DNA from: Plantago major
Lineage: Eukaryota > Streptophyta > Magnoliopsida > Lamiales > Plantaginaceae
NCBI GenBank assembly: GCA_026545765.1
Contig: CM048840.1
Location: 14,822,765 to 14,886,764, forward strand
Direction of reading: 5' to 3'
DNA: 64,000 bases
Part shown: piece after piece, positions 1 through 11,689 of the stretch
How positions within the stretch are numbered: the stretch's first letter is position 1
Layout: each line of letters starts with the position of its first letter
The notes under the pieces: generated by a model
What the model was told of the DNA's origin: nothing
What the model saw: only the letters and a program-made list of their open reading frames with translations
Databases searched by the model: none
Position numbers and translations under genes: made by a program

Positions 1-524
1 ATTTGATTTGTATATGTAATTTGATAGTTAGTTTAGTTAATTTGATATGAATGTATGTAGTCATTCAATATGTATGTATGTTAATTCGATAAGTATGTAT
101 GTAGTGAAGTATGTATGTTAATTAAGTATGTATGTAGTTGGTTTAGTTCGTTTAGTTAATTTGATATGTATGTTAAGTATGTATGTAGTTAGTTTAGTTA
201 ATTTGATATGTATGTAAGTAGTAGTTGGAGTTGATTTGATAAATTCGTATATGTACTAAATTACGAGGATGTAGTTAAGTGTTTTGAGCGACGGATAATA
301 TGTTGATTATATTAACGTGTAATTTATAATTTATAACTCGTAGTAGTAAAACACTTAATAAATTTTGTAACATAACGAACACTTAATAATTAATTTATAA
401 GGAACGTATAATAATTAACAATTAATCTCTACAATCTTCTTATCCGAATTGGAATCGATCTAATATATTAAATACGATCTAATCAATTGGAACAGGTTAA
501 AAAAGCATACAATGAATTCCGACC

Positions 525-1005
525 GTTCATGGATGTACGATCGTACGGCGGTAAATGACAAAGTTTCTAGGAGTTTTGTAGAAGGGGTTAAAGGTTTCAT
601 CTCGTTTGTCATGGGACGTCCGGCTTGTGCAATTTATGACTCCTACAGCATTATTCGAGCACTTGCGACGTTATGGATTCATGCCTGAGTATCATGTATG
701 GATTCATCACGGTGAGGAAGCACCGTCCATGGCATACCTCCAATGGAGGGAGAGGCGGGGTTTGGGTGTTTCTTGAATATCCAAGCAGGAAACGCGATAT
801 GGTTATTAGTCATGTACCTATTCGTGTTTCGCCGAAAGTTGAGTACATTGAGAAAGACGACTCAATTACCAACTCGTACCAACAAGAGGATGTCGATAAA
901 CAAGCAGAAAATTCCATAGAAGCAGATGATGAGTTGTTTGATCTGCACGATTACCAATATGTAGACTTAGAGGACGGCGATAACGGTATATTATGTGTAT
1001 TATAA
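525..1005 (+). pseudogene. CACTA transposase remnant (N-terminal and C-terminal ends fused by deletion)
   Basis: Translation near 525–600 gives a start resembling the Transpos_assoc domain (MNSDRSWMY, then EGVKGFISF), with frameshifts. At about 767 the sequence jumps to VFLEYPSRKRD, which in copy 2 (13452) is the end of the DUF4216-type C-terminal region, followed by an acidic tail (EDDSITNSYQQEDVDKQAE). The whole DDE-containing middle of a CACTA transposase is absent. An open frame runs at 673–1005, but it is a fusion product and is unlikely to be a functional protein. Confidence 0.7.
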
Positions 1006-1101
1006 CTAGTTAGTAGTTGATAACACTTGAGTAATTATATGTGTTATTATAATTTGTTTTGTATTATAACTGGTACTAACACATTTTATTGTATTTGTTA
1101 C

Positions 1102-3016
1102 ATGTTTTTGCAAATGACGCGACAGAGACCACGACTATCTCCACACACACACACCACCGCATGATAGTGTTGGTCGGGAAAGGGTCGAGAGGGGAGGGCT
1201 CAGTAGTCGTGGCAAGCAGTCTCATTCCTGAGACCCCCCAGCAGGAGAGAGCAATGGCTCTACCAACAAGACAGACACATACAGGAGGGCGACCATGACG
1301 ATTGTCCCTACCTCGTGTTCGATCCACATCATCCCAACATCACGTGGAACGGCTTGCCTGTGATTTTTCCTGCTGGTCCTGCCAAGTAAGTATTATACAT
1401 TCTTCTTAAATATGTAAAACATAACTTATGATAGTTGACAAGTATAAATTGTTGTACTAAAGTAATATATATTTGTTTCTTGTATCTTATACATTGACAA
1501 TGATTTATGGCCTCGGAGGTCCACAACAAACTAGGTGACATCTTTCAAGGTGAGAGAGCCACCGAGGTGGTGAGTGTTGGTCTCACATCTCGACCGCATG
1601 AGGGCCGAGTACTTGATGGTGAGGGTAAGTTAAAATATGACATTCCTTTGTTTGTAATTATAATCGTTTTAATATGAGTGGTATGTTAGCCACTGTATGT
1701 GAGTGGTATGTTAGCCACTTTATTTGGGTGATATGTTAGTCATCATTGTGTTAGTAAAATTTAGGACAATGTGAGTGGTATGTTAGCCACTATATGTGAG
1801 TGGTATGTTAGCCACTTTGTTTGGGTGATATGTTAGTCACCATTGTGTTAGTAAAATTTAGGACAATGTGAGTGGTATGTTAGCCACTTTGTTTGGGTGG
1901 TATGTTAGCCACTTTGTTTGGGTGATATGTTAGTCACCATATCTGTGATGTTGTTGTATCTTATTAAATTGATGTAACATGGTGACGTTATATATGTATG
2001 TATTAACTTTGGATGTTGTATGAAATTGGGAATGTAGAAGGAGTACTTCATTCCCAGCAGGTTGATCCCACAGATTTAGCGTGTTTACGAGACTATGGGA
2101 TCTAAACTGTACAGGGATATGGTCTGTACTTGGAAGGCCATTTGGGATCGGGGTGGCCCAATGCCTCCACAAGTTGATGCAGAGGAGTGGGCCCTTTGGG
2201 ATGCCTACTGGCGCCGAACTGATGTCCAGGACATTGCCTACATCAACAGACAGAACCGGGCGTCTCAATCTGATGCGGCAGGGAGGGTTGTTCACCACCT
2301 TGGGAGGCGATCTACTGTCACTGATTATTACCAATCGGTATGTATCTATATGTTTTTTTTCAATCTAGCATTACGTGTATGTATTGTGTCTCTGATTACT
2401 TAATTGTGAGATGATAAATTGTTGACTATATATGTTGTTCAGATCGCACGGGGGGAGGTCACATCCAAGTATGACATCTTCAAGAAGGCAAGCGTAAGGG
2501 TATGGACCGACTGCCGGGCCTCGTCTATTGCGGTATGTTTATGTTGCTTAAATTTCATATTTGTACACTATTACGAGTTATTTTTGAAAAACAGTAACTG
2601 ATCATGATATCTGCTATTTACGATTTCAGGCTAAGGTTGATGCTCAGGTGGCGAGGCAGGAGGACGAGACGGGTGATGTGTTGTCAACTGAACAAGTTGA
2701 CAACATCTTCCTAGAGGTCAACAAACCGGACAGCAAAGGACGAATATATGGACTCGGGGGCCTCGGTTTGAGCTTGGCTAGTCCGGGGTGCTCCTCATCA
2801 TCATCCCAAAGAAGATTTAGACGTCCGGTTTACACACGGACCGTGTCTCGAAATGGTGCGATGCGAGTCCGAACAAAGGTTGCTCGGCTAACTCAAGAGA
2901 TTGAGCAACAAAGGGCGAGATGGAGCGCCGATGAGAACGAAGGAGCGAACAGCGCCTTGATTCTGAGATGGAGCGATTCATGTCCGGTCGCCATTTCACC
3001 CCCGTCTGGTAGCTAG
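1102..3016 (+). pseudogene. Transposase_24 (Ptta/En/Spm) gene, decayed
   Basis: Several exon-like blocks are separated by putative introns. The diagnostic block is at 2095–2340 (residues SKLYRDMVCTWKAIWDRGG, then WALWDAYWRRTDVQ and AGRVVHHLGRRSTVTDYYQS), typical of the plant Ptta/En/Spm family. A block at 2448–2530 (IARGEVTSKYDIFKKA) and a C-terminal block at 2648–3016 (EDETGDVLSTEQVDNIFLEV, then GRIYGLGGLG and a glutamine-rich coiled stretch) follow. Exons near 1109–1386 and 1507–1625 encode degenerate upstream parts. Frameshifts and stops break the reading frame. In CACTA elements this second gene is thought to encode a DNA-binding accessory protein; here it is probably not functional. Confidence 0.72.
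1675..1947 (+). repeat. Stem-loop minisatellite, copy 1
   Basis: Nine short stem-loops lie in tandem with the constant loop TATGTTAG. Most have stem AGTGG/CCACT and some have GGTGA/TCACC. They fall in a putative intron of the Transposase_24 gene. Copy 2 has the same array expanded with an exact 97-bp period (14334–14722). One hairpin here has an unpaired change (GGTGA with TCATC). Confidence 0.85.
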
Positions 3017-3249
3017 TTATGTATATGTACGTTCAGATTTATTATATTTACTTGTTCGGATAATTTCTCCTGCTCCGGATATTACTTTGTATTATTTATC
3101 ATTTATTGAAACATTTTCCGTATTATTGATTTATTATCGAACATTATATTGATTAAATAGAGGAACTACGAAAAACAGGGATTAATATGAAATAAATAGT
3201 GATGGATAGATAGTGACGGATTAACAGTGACGGAATAAATAGTGACGGA

Positions 3250-3570
3250 ATTCCAGATTCCGTCACTAATTCCAATAATATATTTGGCGACGGATAGAAT
3301 CTATCCGTCGCCAAATATAACGACGGATAGAAGCTATCCGTCGTCACATCTAGCGACGGATAGATTCTATCCGTCGTCCCATTTGGCGACGGATAGATTC
3401 TATCCGTCGCCAATAATCAATTTAAAAAAAAAAGTCAAATATTTTAATCCGCCGTCCAATCCGTTGCGAATTAACGACGGATTATCTATCCATCGTCAAA
3501 GGCCCAGTGGGGCGACGGATCGGCACTGTTTAGTAAATTCGTCGCTAAACAGTGTATTTTTTTTGTAGTG
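3250..3570. repeat. CACTA 3' subterminal inverted repeats and terminus
   Basis: Multiple alternating GCGACGGATA and TATCCGTCGC units form short palindromes (for example around 3287–3420), ending in the TAGTG terminus at 3570. Subterminal repeats of this kind are known as binding sites for the element-encoded protein in CACTA transposons. The binding protein of this family is not known to me. Confidence 0.85.
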
Positions 3571-3957
3571 AATGAGGTTTGATTGCATTTATGTGTGCCT
3601 TGAGCATGTTTGTATTATACCATCTCCAAACTATAGTTTTACTTACATTGAGTTGCATGGCCAGACCTTGAAGTGTTGTCCTATCTTTCATTTCGATTGC
3701 TTTCACGTCGTCTGGATTGAATTGAATTTTTGTTGGTTTTGCTCCTATCCTGTTGTTTCCCAGCTGAATTGGTTTTCCTGCTCTTAATTGTTTTCTTGCT
3801 TCTCTCCAAATGTTCCCTATGGCTTTGCCCGCTTACGGTGCCAGCCTTCACTCAACATCCCACGATCCACCCGCAAATCATCATTGTTCGAACAATGTTG
3901 GTGAAGCCATTGTGAAATCGCATTCTTCTCCAGAATAGACAAGTTTGTCTTCCCCAT
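3571..3957 (-). pseudogene. Mariner-like (plant MLE) transposase N-terminal fragment, interrupted by CACTA copy 1
   Basis: On the minus strand, an ATG at 3957 opens MGKTNLSILEKNAISQWL and later a frame reading IWREARKQLRAGKPIQLGNN, FNPDDVKAIEMKDRTTLQGL, AMQLNVSKTIVWRW and INAIKPH. This matches the N-terminal region of plant mariner-like transposases: first a 'keRkaI..fL' helix, then a second helix-turn-helix of the type 'RtTiRsLA..LnvSK.T' and 'iKP'. A stop or frameshift lies between the two blocks (about 3830–3840). The frame stays open up to 3571, where the CACTA terminus begins, so the catalytic D..D part must lie on the far side of that insertion, outside the window. Confidence 0.7.
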
Positions 3958-4303
3958 TTGAATGAAGGCAGAAGGTTGAAGTTTGTATGAAGGTTATGTG
4001 TAAGCTGGAACGTTTTCCATTTTGACTTAGTGAGCAAAAATTAGCATCAGCTCCTGTATTTATAGATATGTAGTCAGGTTTGTAAATGTAACTTTATTTT
4101 GGAGGGAGATCTGAATTTGCTACTGAATGTTGTAAAAATCTAATTTTGGAGGGAGATATGAATTTGCTACAGAATGTTGTAAAAAGTCAGTGACTATTTT
4201 ATAGGGAATGGTAAAAGCTGTATTTATTCTTATTACTTCCATTTGAAAAAAATTGGAGGGAACAATTAGTTCCTACTCCAGTTTCCAAATCTCCTTCTTT
4301 TAG
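3958..4303. other. Intergenic gap with a two-copy tandem duplication
   Basis: A 47-bp unit (GGAGGGAGATCTGAATTTGC and onward) is repeated at about 4101 and 4148 with a few differences. No gene is visible. The stretch may be further remains of the mariner-like element. Confidence 0.6.
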
Positions 4304-5930
4304 AGTCCGTTTGGTTTGAGGGGTTTTTGCGGGGTTTTTGTTCGAATACCTTCAATAATCCAGTTTGGTTGCCTTTTTGTCGGCCCGAAAAAATGGATTA
4401 TTTGAAATAATCCAATTTCTCCAGCCCGCCTCAAGCCCTCAAATTTGTACATGAATAATCCAATTTCAAATACCTTCTATAATGAGGTATTTACTTTTGG
4501 ATTATCTTCTTCCTCGTGAAATGTCTAATTTTATATGTACGAACTTCCCATTAATTACTAAATATGCCATCCCAATCCAAGAACACCAATCGGTTCACAT
4601 CAATGCACTTTTTTTTCTTCCTAATTTTCACGTTCCATTTCTTATTTTATATTTTCCTAGTTTTGCACTCTTTCTTTTTCATTTTTTATGTTTCCTTAGT
4701 TTCCACCTTTTTTTTTCCTAATAATTTTCTAGTTTTGCACCCTTTCTTTTTCACTTTGGACCCCTGTAATCTTTATTTCTCTTTTCTACCAATTTACTTA
4801 CTAGACAATATTTTCATTTTATACTTTTATTTTTTGGCGTATTCTATGTATTTACATCAAAATTAATTTAGTTTGTTTAATATTATAACCAACTTTTTTT
4901 AAAAGAATGATTAAACAAAACAATACTAATAATTAAAAAAAGAATTGTTAGCCTTGCTTACAAAAATAACGATGATAATTTAGAATTGTTGGTTCAAGAA
5001 CATTTTTTCTTCATCATTTTTTGAAAAAAATATTCTACCATATTAAATATGTGCAAATTTTGACATAATATAGGCAGGGTATATATGTGTTTTGAATACA
5101 AAATATGCATCGTTAATTACATCTATACGTGATTTTTTTTTTACTTTATATATTATAAAAACAACATTTATATATATATATATATAGTTAAAAGTTATCT
5201 GACCTAAAATCCTGGCTCCGTCACTGACTTTGGCATTTTACATGCTTCAAACTTTTATGTTTAAAATGTAGAAAAATTTATGTTTAGATGGGATTATAAA
5301 CATATGCGATGTCGATTTCAATCGACAAAAATAATTATTCTACGCATGAGATAAAAAATATGGGATTATAAATTTCACTCATATGAAATATCGATCTTAA
5401 AATTAAGGAAATATGTATTTCATTAAGATAATTATTACACAGATTAGAAACAATATCTATAAACTTATAAATTTTAATGGTCAAGTCATATAAACTAAAA
5501 TCGATGCCAAAGTTATCAACAATGGCAACGTAACTATGGATGTAATAATTTCAAAGGTTTTCGGATAATATTGGATACGAAATTCATAAGATCAAAATTT
5601 CAGAATTTCCCGATTAAACACGTGAAGGTGGTAAAAATTTGTTCCCCCAAATTTATGCTCACATGTAATTTTCACTAAATCAAACTCGATTTTATATAAT
5701 AAGTTGAAAAACATAGAGATATATAAGTAATTCCACTTTGTTTTATCCTACTGAATAATCCAAAATCAATTCAGAACCAAACTGAATTTTATTGAAAATA
5801 ATCCAATTAGTAGAGTCCAACCAAACAAGATTTTTAGACGAAAACCCCCAAACATAATTCAATTAATTAAATGGATCGAATAATCCAGTTTTGCAAAATG
5901 AAATACCCATTTTCAAACTAAACGGGCACT
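4304..5930. mobile_element. Non-autonomous DNA transposon with imperfect TIRs
   Basis: The ends are imperfect inverted repeats: AGTCCGTTTGGTTTGA at the left against AAACTAAACGGGCACT at the right. Beyond them, both ends carry further inverted matches around GGATTATT and AATAATCC. TAG flanks both sides (4301–4303 and 5931–5933), compatible with a 3-bp duplication; reading it as TTA is also possible. The interior is AT-rich with no convincing coding frame. The superfamily is unsure: PIF/Harbinger-like ends are the best guess. Confidence 0.6.
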
Positions 5931-5933
5931 TAG

Positions 5934-6504
5934 TTTAATTACATGGGCCCCACTGCACTTTAACTTGTTGTCTTAAAAATTGTGCAAAATAAAAATGGAA
6001 AGTTTCATAAAAAATAGGATTATTAGTAAAATATACTTGATTTATTTTCATAATATAATTTTATCATATTTTTGTGTCTATAATTTGCGAATAATTTACA
6101 GTCAAAGAAAGATTTTAATAGACCGGGGAATATAACATTTCAACATCATAAGCTCGTGACAATTACTTAGCCCAGAAATTTTAAACAAGGCAGCAAACCA
6201 TCACTAAAAAATGCAACTTTGTGCAAATCATAAATCCAAAGATCAGTGTTCTGTGCACTGCAGTCCCAACGAACAACCAAAGACTAATTGCAATGCAAAA
6301 TATCAACAAAAGAACATTTCAAGCTGAAATCAATATGAAATAAGAACACTTGATCACATACCAAAAGCATAACTTGATAACATAGAATTAAACCAGAGGT
6401 TTAAACCTAAACAACCTACTACATCGATCGATACCAGCATATATCAACACTAGACATCAAATTAGCAAAACCTAACATAAGAAAATCAACCAAACCATCT
6501 CAAT
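5934..6504. other. 3' flank of the histone H3 gene
   Basis: AT-rich sequence without an open frame of interest. The part next to 6504 should hold the H3 3' UTR (minus strand). I see no animal-type histone stem-loop; plant histone mRNAs are polyadenylated. Confidence 0.5.
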
Positions 6505-7230
<726 letters not shown>

Positions 7231-7337
7231 CCATTCGAAAATTTTGAGATTGTTTGGATTTCATGTTGTCTTCTCATTTTCCAATAGTGTACTCCTACTG
7301 CCTAGTGCTATTTGACAATTGGTAAGTACACGAGCTA

Positions 7338-7475
7338 TGTTAAATTGAGATCAACATTTGTCATATAGATATCAAACATGTTTATATTAGGAAAGATTAA
7401 TTATTGATTATTTCAATCTTCCATAATATAAACGTAATTGTTATCTATATAATAAGTGTTGCTCTCGATTTAACA
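7338..7475. mobile_element. Foldback MITE (138 bp)
   Basis: Two arms of about 62 bp (from 7338 and ending at 7475) are inverted complements with scattered mismatches: TGTTAAATTGAGATCAACA against GCTCTCGATTTAACA at the far end. The arms are separated by about 10 bp, so the element could fold into one long hairpin. The target duplication is not clear. The surrounding 7231–7900 holds no gene. Confidence 0.6.
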
Positions 7476-7901
7476 CTACCATATTAACTAGTACTAATAT
7501 CAATTATCATGTCATTAGTGTCAATTCGTGCTATTTGACAATCCGGTGTACTCCCTCTTGAGTGTGTGTTATTGTGTCACCTAGTTATAAATAATGGAAG
7601 AAGTGTGTGAAGGTAAGTAGTTTCGTTGTTTCTCATAACAAATTATTTTTTTTTAGTTTAATTGGGATTTGAGTTAATGCGAATTGATATATTTTAATTT
7701 AATTGAAAAAGATGGAGCATAAAAATTGGTTATCGTTGTTTTTTTTTTATGATAAATTGATTTTGTTGGGGTTGAAGTAAGTTTTTGCAATGTAATTGCA
7801 TGAGACATATTAGGTTTTTTTTAATGATGAATTAATTTGTTGAAGTTGAATTAGAACTTGAAATTTGATTGGAGAAGACATATTATTTTATTAAATAAAG
7901 T

Positions 7902-9110
7902 CTTTTTTTTTTTTTTTTTAGAAAAGAATGACTTTTTTATTAAACAAAGAAAGATTACAAGTTGAAGGGAATACAACTTCAACAAATAAAAGACATTACA
8001 GTCGAACTCAGATTACAAGAATAATCAAAATGAGAGGGGAACAGCATAACTTCAAGTGCTCTCTGAATAGGCAAAGGGTAAAGTACCATAACCATTGGCA
8101 TTTCCCCCAATGCCGCGACACAGTTTATCCGCAAGGCCATTTGCTTCACGGCGGATGTGCCTAACTTGGGAGGCCGCGAAATCTGATAGAAGACTTCGAG
8201 TTTGCTGGTAGAGTGGACCAGCCATGCTCCTGTTGACATTGTTGTTCTTAAGGCCTCGTATTACCGCGAGACAATCCCCTTATAAGATTACTTGATCGTA
8301 GCCCATATCTTTCGCTAACATGATTGCAAGTCTAGCTGCATATATATGCCTTAGCTATCTCAACTGCAGGTGAGCCTTGAAGTCTCTTCCTTGACCAGGC
8401 CAGAACAAGACCAAAGTGGTCTCTTGCGACTGCTGCAATACCTCCAGGTTGCGCATTGTTGGTGATGGAAGCATCGAATTTTAGCTTTACCCATCCCAAC
8501 GGTGGAGGAGACCACGGCCCCATCACCATATCCTGATGCATATCCGACTCTTGTCCAACAGGTTTATATACATATTAGCCTTAAAGAAGGAGATGTATCG
8601 ACGAGCATAATTCACCGAGTCAAGGGGGTGAATCGAAGTTTTTCATGGTAAACACGATTTCGGTTGTACCAAATACACCAACACGAAACACCGAATAACT
8701 CAAATTACGTGACATCCATTCGAATGTGGACTCCAATCACCCAGTCCCAAGTAGATTCACATGGGAAATAAATCCTCGAGGCCGGGATGTTAGCAAGCGC
8801 CCAGAACATTCGTGAGAAGGGGCAATCTCGCATAATATGCAGTAAGTCCTCGGTTGGACCATCACAAACAGAACAAATTTCTTCAGAGACAACATGTCTT
8901 CTTTTGAGCTCTTGGGAAGTGGGGAGGGAATTATGAAGTAAGCGCCAAATAAAATGTTTAAGCTTACCCGAAAGCTTAAGATTCCAGACGAAAGTCCAGT
9001 TCTTCGAATTGACATCATAGGGGCCTCCATGCGCAGCAGCAAGCTGCTTGCGCTTGATGTCCATTGCCAAGTGGTAGGCAGATGAAACTGTGTACTGTCC
9101 ATGCTTCGAG
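7902..9110 (-). mobile_element. 5'-truncated LINE (zf-RVT and RNase H domains), decayed
   Basis: The minus strand encodes, in order, a reverse-transcriptase zinc-binding domain (frame at 8705–9070: LKHFIWRLLHNSLPTSQEL, then CSVCDGPTEDLLHIMRDC) and a C-terminal RNase H domain (8332–8541: GWVKLKFDAS, then GGIAAVARDHFGLVLAWSRK). A frameshift near 8600–8700 separates them. A T-run at about 7902–7919 is the poly(A) tail of the minus-strand element. Plant L1-like LINEs end with this zf-RVT–RNase H order. The endonuclease and reverse transcriptase are missing, as expected of a 5'-truncated insertion. I could not find a convincing target duplication. Confidence 0.75.
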
Positions 9111-9938
9111 ATTTAACTTAGATTAATTACTCAATTGCACAACTACGATAGTTATTCATTTACATATATACTGTAATACTATAGACTATATAGGATAATG
9201 AAGTTTTATAACATTGATTGGATGAAATCTCACAGCATGCATAAATACTCTCAAAGTTAAATATTGTAATCGAAATTCCAAAATACCATGTATATAATCA
9301 AACTACTACTGTATTTCAAAGATTTCAAATATTATAAAGTAAATAATAATATAACCAAACTTAACGCGCGTGAAGGAATGCCGATTATTTCTCAATTGTG
9401 TTATGACAATTCAATTCTCTCTGAATTTTTGCAAAGTCCCACTCTCAATAAAGAAGCGCGTGAAAGGTACGAAACCTATCTCTCTTCACAAAACACAATA
9501 CTCCGTCTCATGACTCACCTCAACAAATATGTTTTCCTCCTCTTTCTCCTTTTATAACTTCTTCATAGTTTCTTACTTTCTTTCATTCATAATGAATAAA
9601 ATATAAGATGAAAAAATATAAAAATTATACTGATTTTCATGTTTTTTCGTCATCTACAAATAGAGACCACATTTGACTATATTTCGACCATTTTAAATTT
9701 TATAATTTTTAAACTCTTACCATGATCCATTGGAGATTTGGAGTTGGACATGATTTTTTCAGATTCAGTGGTCATTTCGCCCGTGACTCACAACCGCTAA
9801 CTATTCATGTCGTATCAACGACCCATTGGTAGTAGTCTTAATAAAGTTGAATTTAAGAAGGAGACCCCGATTCCATGATATTCATTCCGTGGATACTTTT
9901 TAATATAAGCGTTTTCTAACTAGATTTATAATACACTT
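9111..9938. other. AT-rich intergenic sequence, no gene recognised
   Basis: An 89-codon open frame at 9288–9557 has no recognisable domain and an ordinary AT-rich composition; I do not call it. The right part may be the body of the Helitron whose 3' end lies at 9967, but no 5' terminus was recognised. Confidence 0.4.
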
Positions 9939-9967
9939 CACACGCGTAGCGTGTGTCACAATTCTAG
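9939..9967 (+). mobile_element. Helitron 3' terminus (second family)
   Basis: A perfect hairpin CACACGC-GTA-GCGTGTG (9939–9955) is followed by TCACAATT and CTAG (9964–9967), then T at 9968. A hairpin about 10 nt before CTRR and insertion before T is the Helitron 3'-end signature. The hairpin differs from that of the main family in this window. Confidence 0.65.
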
Positions 9968-10606
9968 TATAATATAACCAAATGATTGACGCTTGAAGGA
10001 AACCTCAATTAAAATTCAATTTCAACATTTTCAAAACAATTATACAAGAAACGTTAAGAAGGCCCATACTCAACAACCGAGCGTGTGTGCGGGTGCGTTT
10101 TACACTGTATCTATATCGTTGACGAAAATTTATCAAAGAATTCGTCAATGGTGATAAAAATATGAGAAAAGTTGTAATTGGACCGTCTTTAAAACACCCT
10201 CTCGCTGCGAATGCTATATTTCTCTTTGCAAATCCACAAATTCATTTCTCCAATTTGCAAATCTACAAATTCATTAATCAAAGATTTATAATATAAGCGT
10301 GTTTTAACTAGTTTATCACCAATTCGTAGGAATTTTTTTATGTATAACTAAAGTGTAAGAGGTTTTTGAAAGTTACACTAATTTCTAATTATTCCTAAAT
10401 TAAATTCGATTGCATTAGTTTGAGTAATCAAAAGATGTTTGAATTATAATTGCGTAAATATGGTTAAAAACACTTATTATAACCTGGTTTTCTTGATTAA
10501 TCACCAATCCAGACAACCTGTAAGTAATTAATAACACCTACCTACTGTTAGAAACGTCAAAATTATATGATTGTAATTCATGACAACATTTGTTATTTAT
10601 TTATCA
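9968..10606. other. Intergenic gap, no gene
   Basis: AT-rich sequence. A motif near 10281–10310 (ATAATATAAGCG, then CTAG followed by T) echoes 9900–9925 and may be an old Helitron scrap. No open frame of interest. Confidence 0.4.
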
Positions 10607-10659
10607 CTAGTTATGGCCCGTCGATACTCGATGGGTCACTACAAGAAAAACTGGACAAA

Positions 10660-10905
10660 ACGACGTTATGGGGCGACGGATTTTATCCGTCGCCCCATAA
10701 CGACGGATCGCTAATTGGGGCGACGGATAATAATTATCCGTCGCCCAAGTTTGACTTTTGTTAAAAAAAAAATTTTTTTTTTTTTTTGAAAATTGGGCGA
10801 CGGATAGATTATCCGTCGCCTTATAGCGACGGATACCTATCCGTCGCCACTTTTGGCGACGGATCGACTCTGGGCCGACGGACACGTGTCCGTCGGCCCA
10901 GAGTT
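10660..10905. repeat. CACTA 5' subterminal inverted repeats
   Basis: Alternating GGCGACGGAT and ATCCGTCGCC units, often head to head with a few bases between them, form a series of hairpins. One variant near 10872–10903 pairs GGGCCGACGGACACG with CGTGTCCGTCGGCCC. Expected role: binding sites for the element-encoded DNA-binding protein. Confidence 0.85.
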
Positions 10906-11689
10906 TCATATTTGGCTCGACAGAGGCAGCCTGCCCTCATTTTCTTCCTTCTCCCTTCTTCTTCCTCATTCTCTTCTTCTCCGTTTCCGGTGAATTGTTC
11001 GTTATTCCGGCCAATCTTGGTGCCTAATCGAAGCTAGTGGGACAAGGAGTTTGTTTCTTCGATCAATTTCAGATTTCTACCGATTAATCAAGGTATTTTG
11101 GCTAAAACCCTAGTTTTTTAAAATTTGGGGATTTTGTTTATTTTGATTAATTTGAGCAATTATATGTATATATGATAAGTATGTAGTAGTTAGTTTAGTT
11201 AATTTGATCAATTATATGTAATTTGTTCAATTTGATAGTTAGTTTAATTAATGATATGAATGTATGTAGTATGTTAAGTTTGGTATGTATGAATGTATGT
11301 AGTTAGTTTGATTTATGTGTTAAGTATATATAGTTAGTTTAGTTAATTTGATATGTTTGTTAAGTATAGAAGTATGTAGTTTTGATTTGATAAATTTGTA
11401 TGTTAAGTATGTAATTTGATATGAATATATGTAGTAATTGATATGTATAGAGTAATTAGTTAATTTGATATGTATGTTAAGTATATAATATATGTACTAA
11501 GAGGTTGAAATGGTTATTATATATGTCCAATTTTGTAACACATCGAACACTTAATTAATAATTAATTTATGAGGAACATATAATAATTAACAATTAACCT
11601 CTACAATCTTCTTATCCAATTGGAATCGATCTAATAAATTAAATACGATCTAATCAATTGGAGCGTCTCGGGTTAAAAATAAAGTAAAC

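Larger units (their letters stand above)
1..3570 (+). mobile_element. CACTA (En/Spm-like) transposon, copy 1, left end outside window
   Basis: The right terminus ends in TTTTGTAGTG at 3561–3570, the reverse complement of a CACTA terminus, preceded by inverted GACGGAT/ATCCGTC subterminal repeats (about 3250–3560). Inside are remnants of the two usual CACTA genes: a transposase fragment (525–1005) and a Transposase_24 (Ptta/En/Spm) gene (about 1102–3016). It is collinear with the complete copy at 10637–16239 but lacks a block of about 1.5 kb. Bases 1–260 are TATG/TTAG-rich low-complexity sequence matching 11160–11500 of that copy, so roughly the first 0.5 kb of the element lies left of the window. 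The three bases after the terminus are AAT; the matching left duplication cannot be seen. It is non-autonomous because the catalytic core is missing. Confidence 0.88.

Noticed and set aside
4482..4866. Phe/Leu-rich frames
   Set aside because: T-rich DNA inside a non-coding transposon; the hydrophobicity follows from base composition.
9288..9557. 89-codon plus-strand frame
   Set aside because: No recognisable domain, AT-rich, no exon signals or neighbouring coding blocks.
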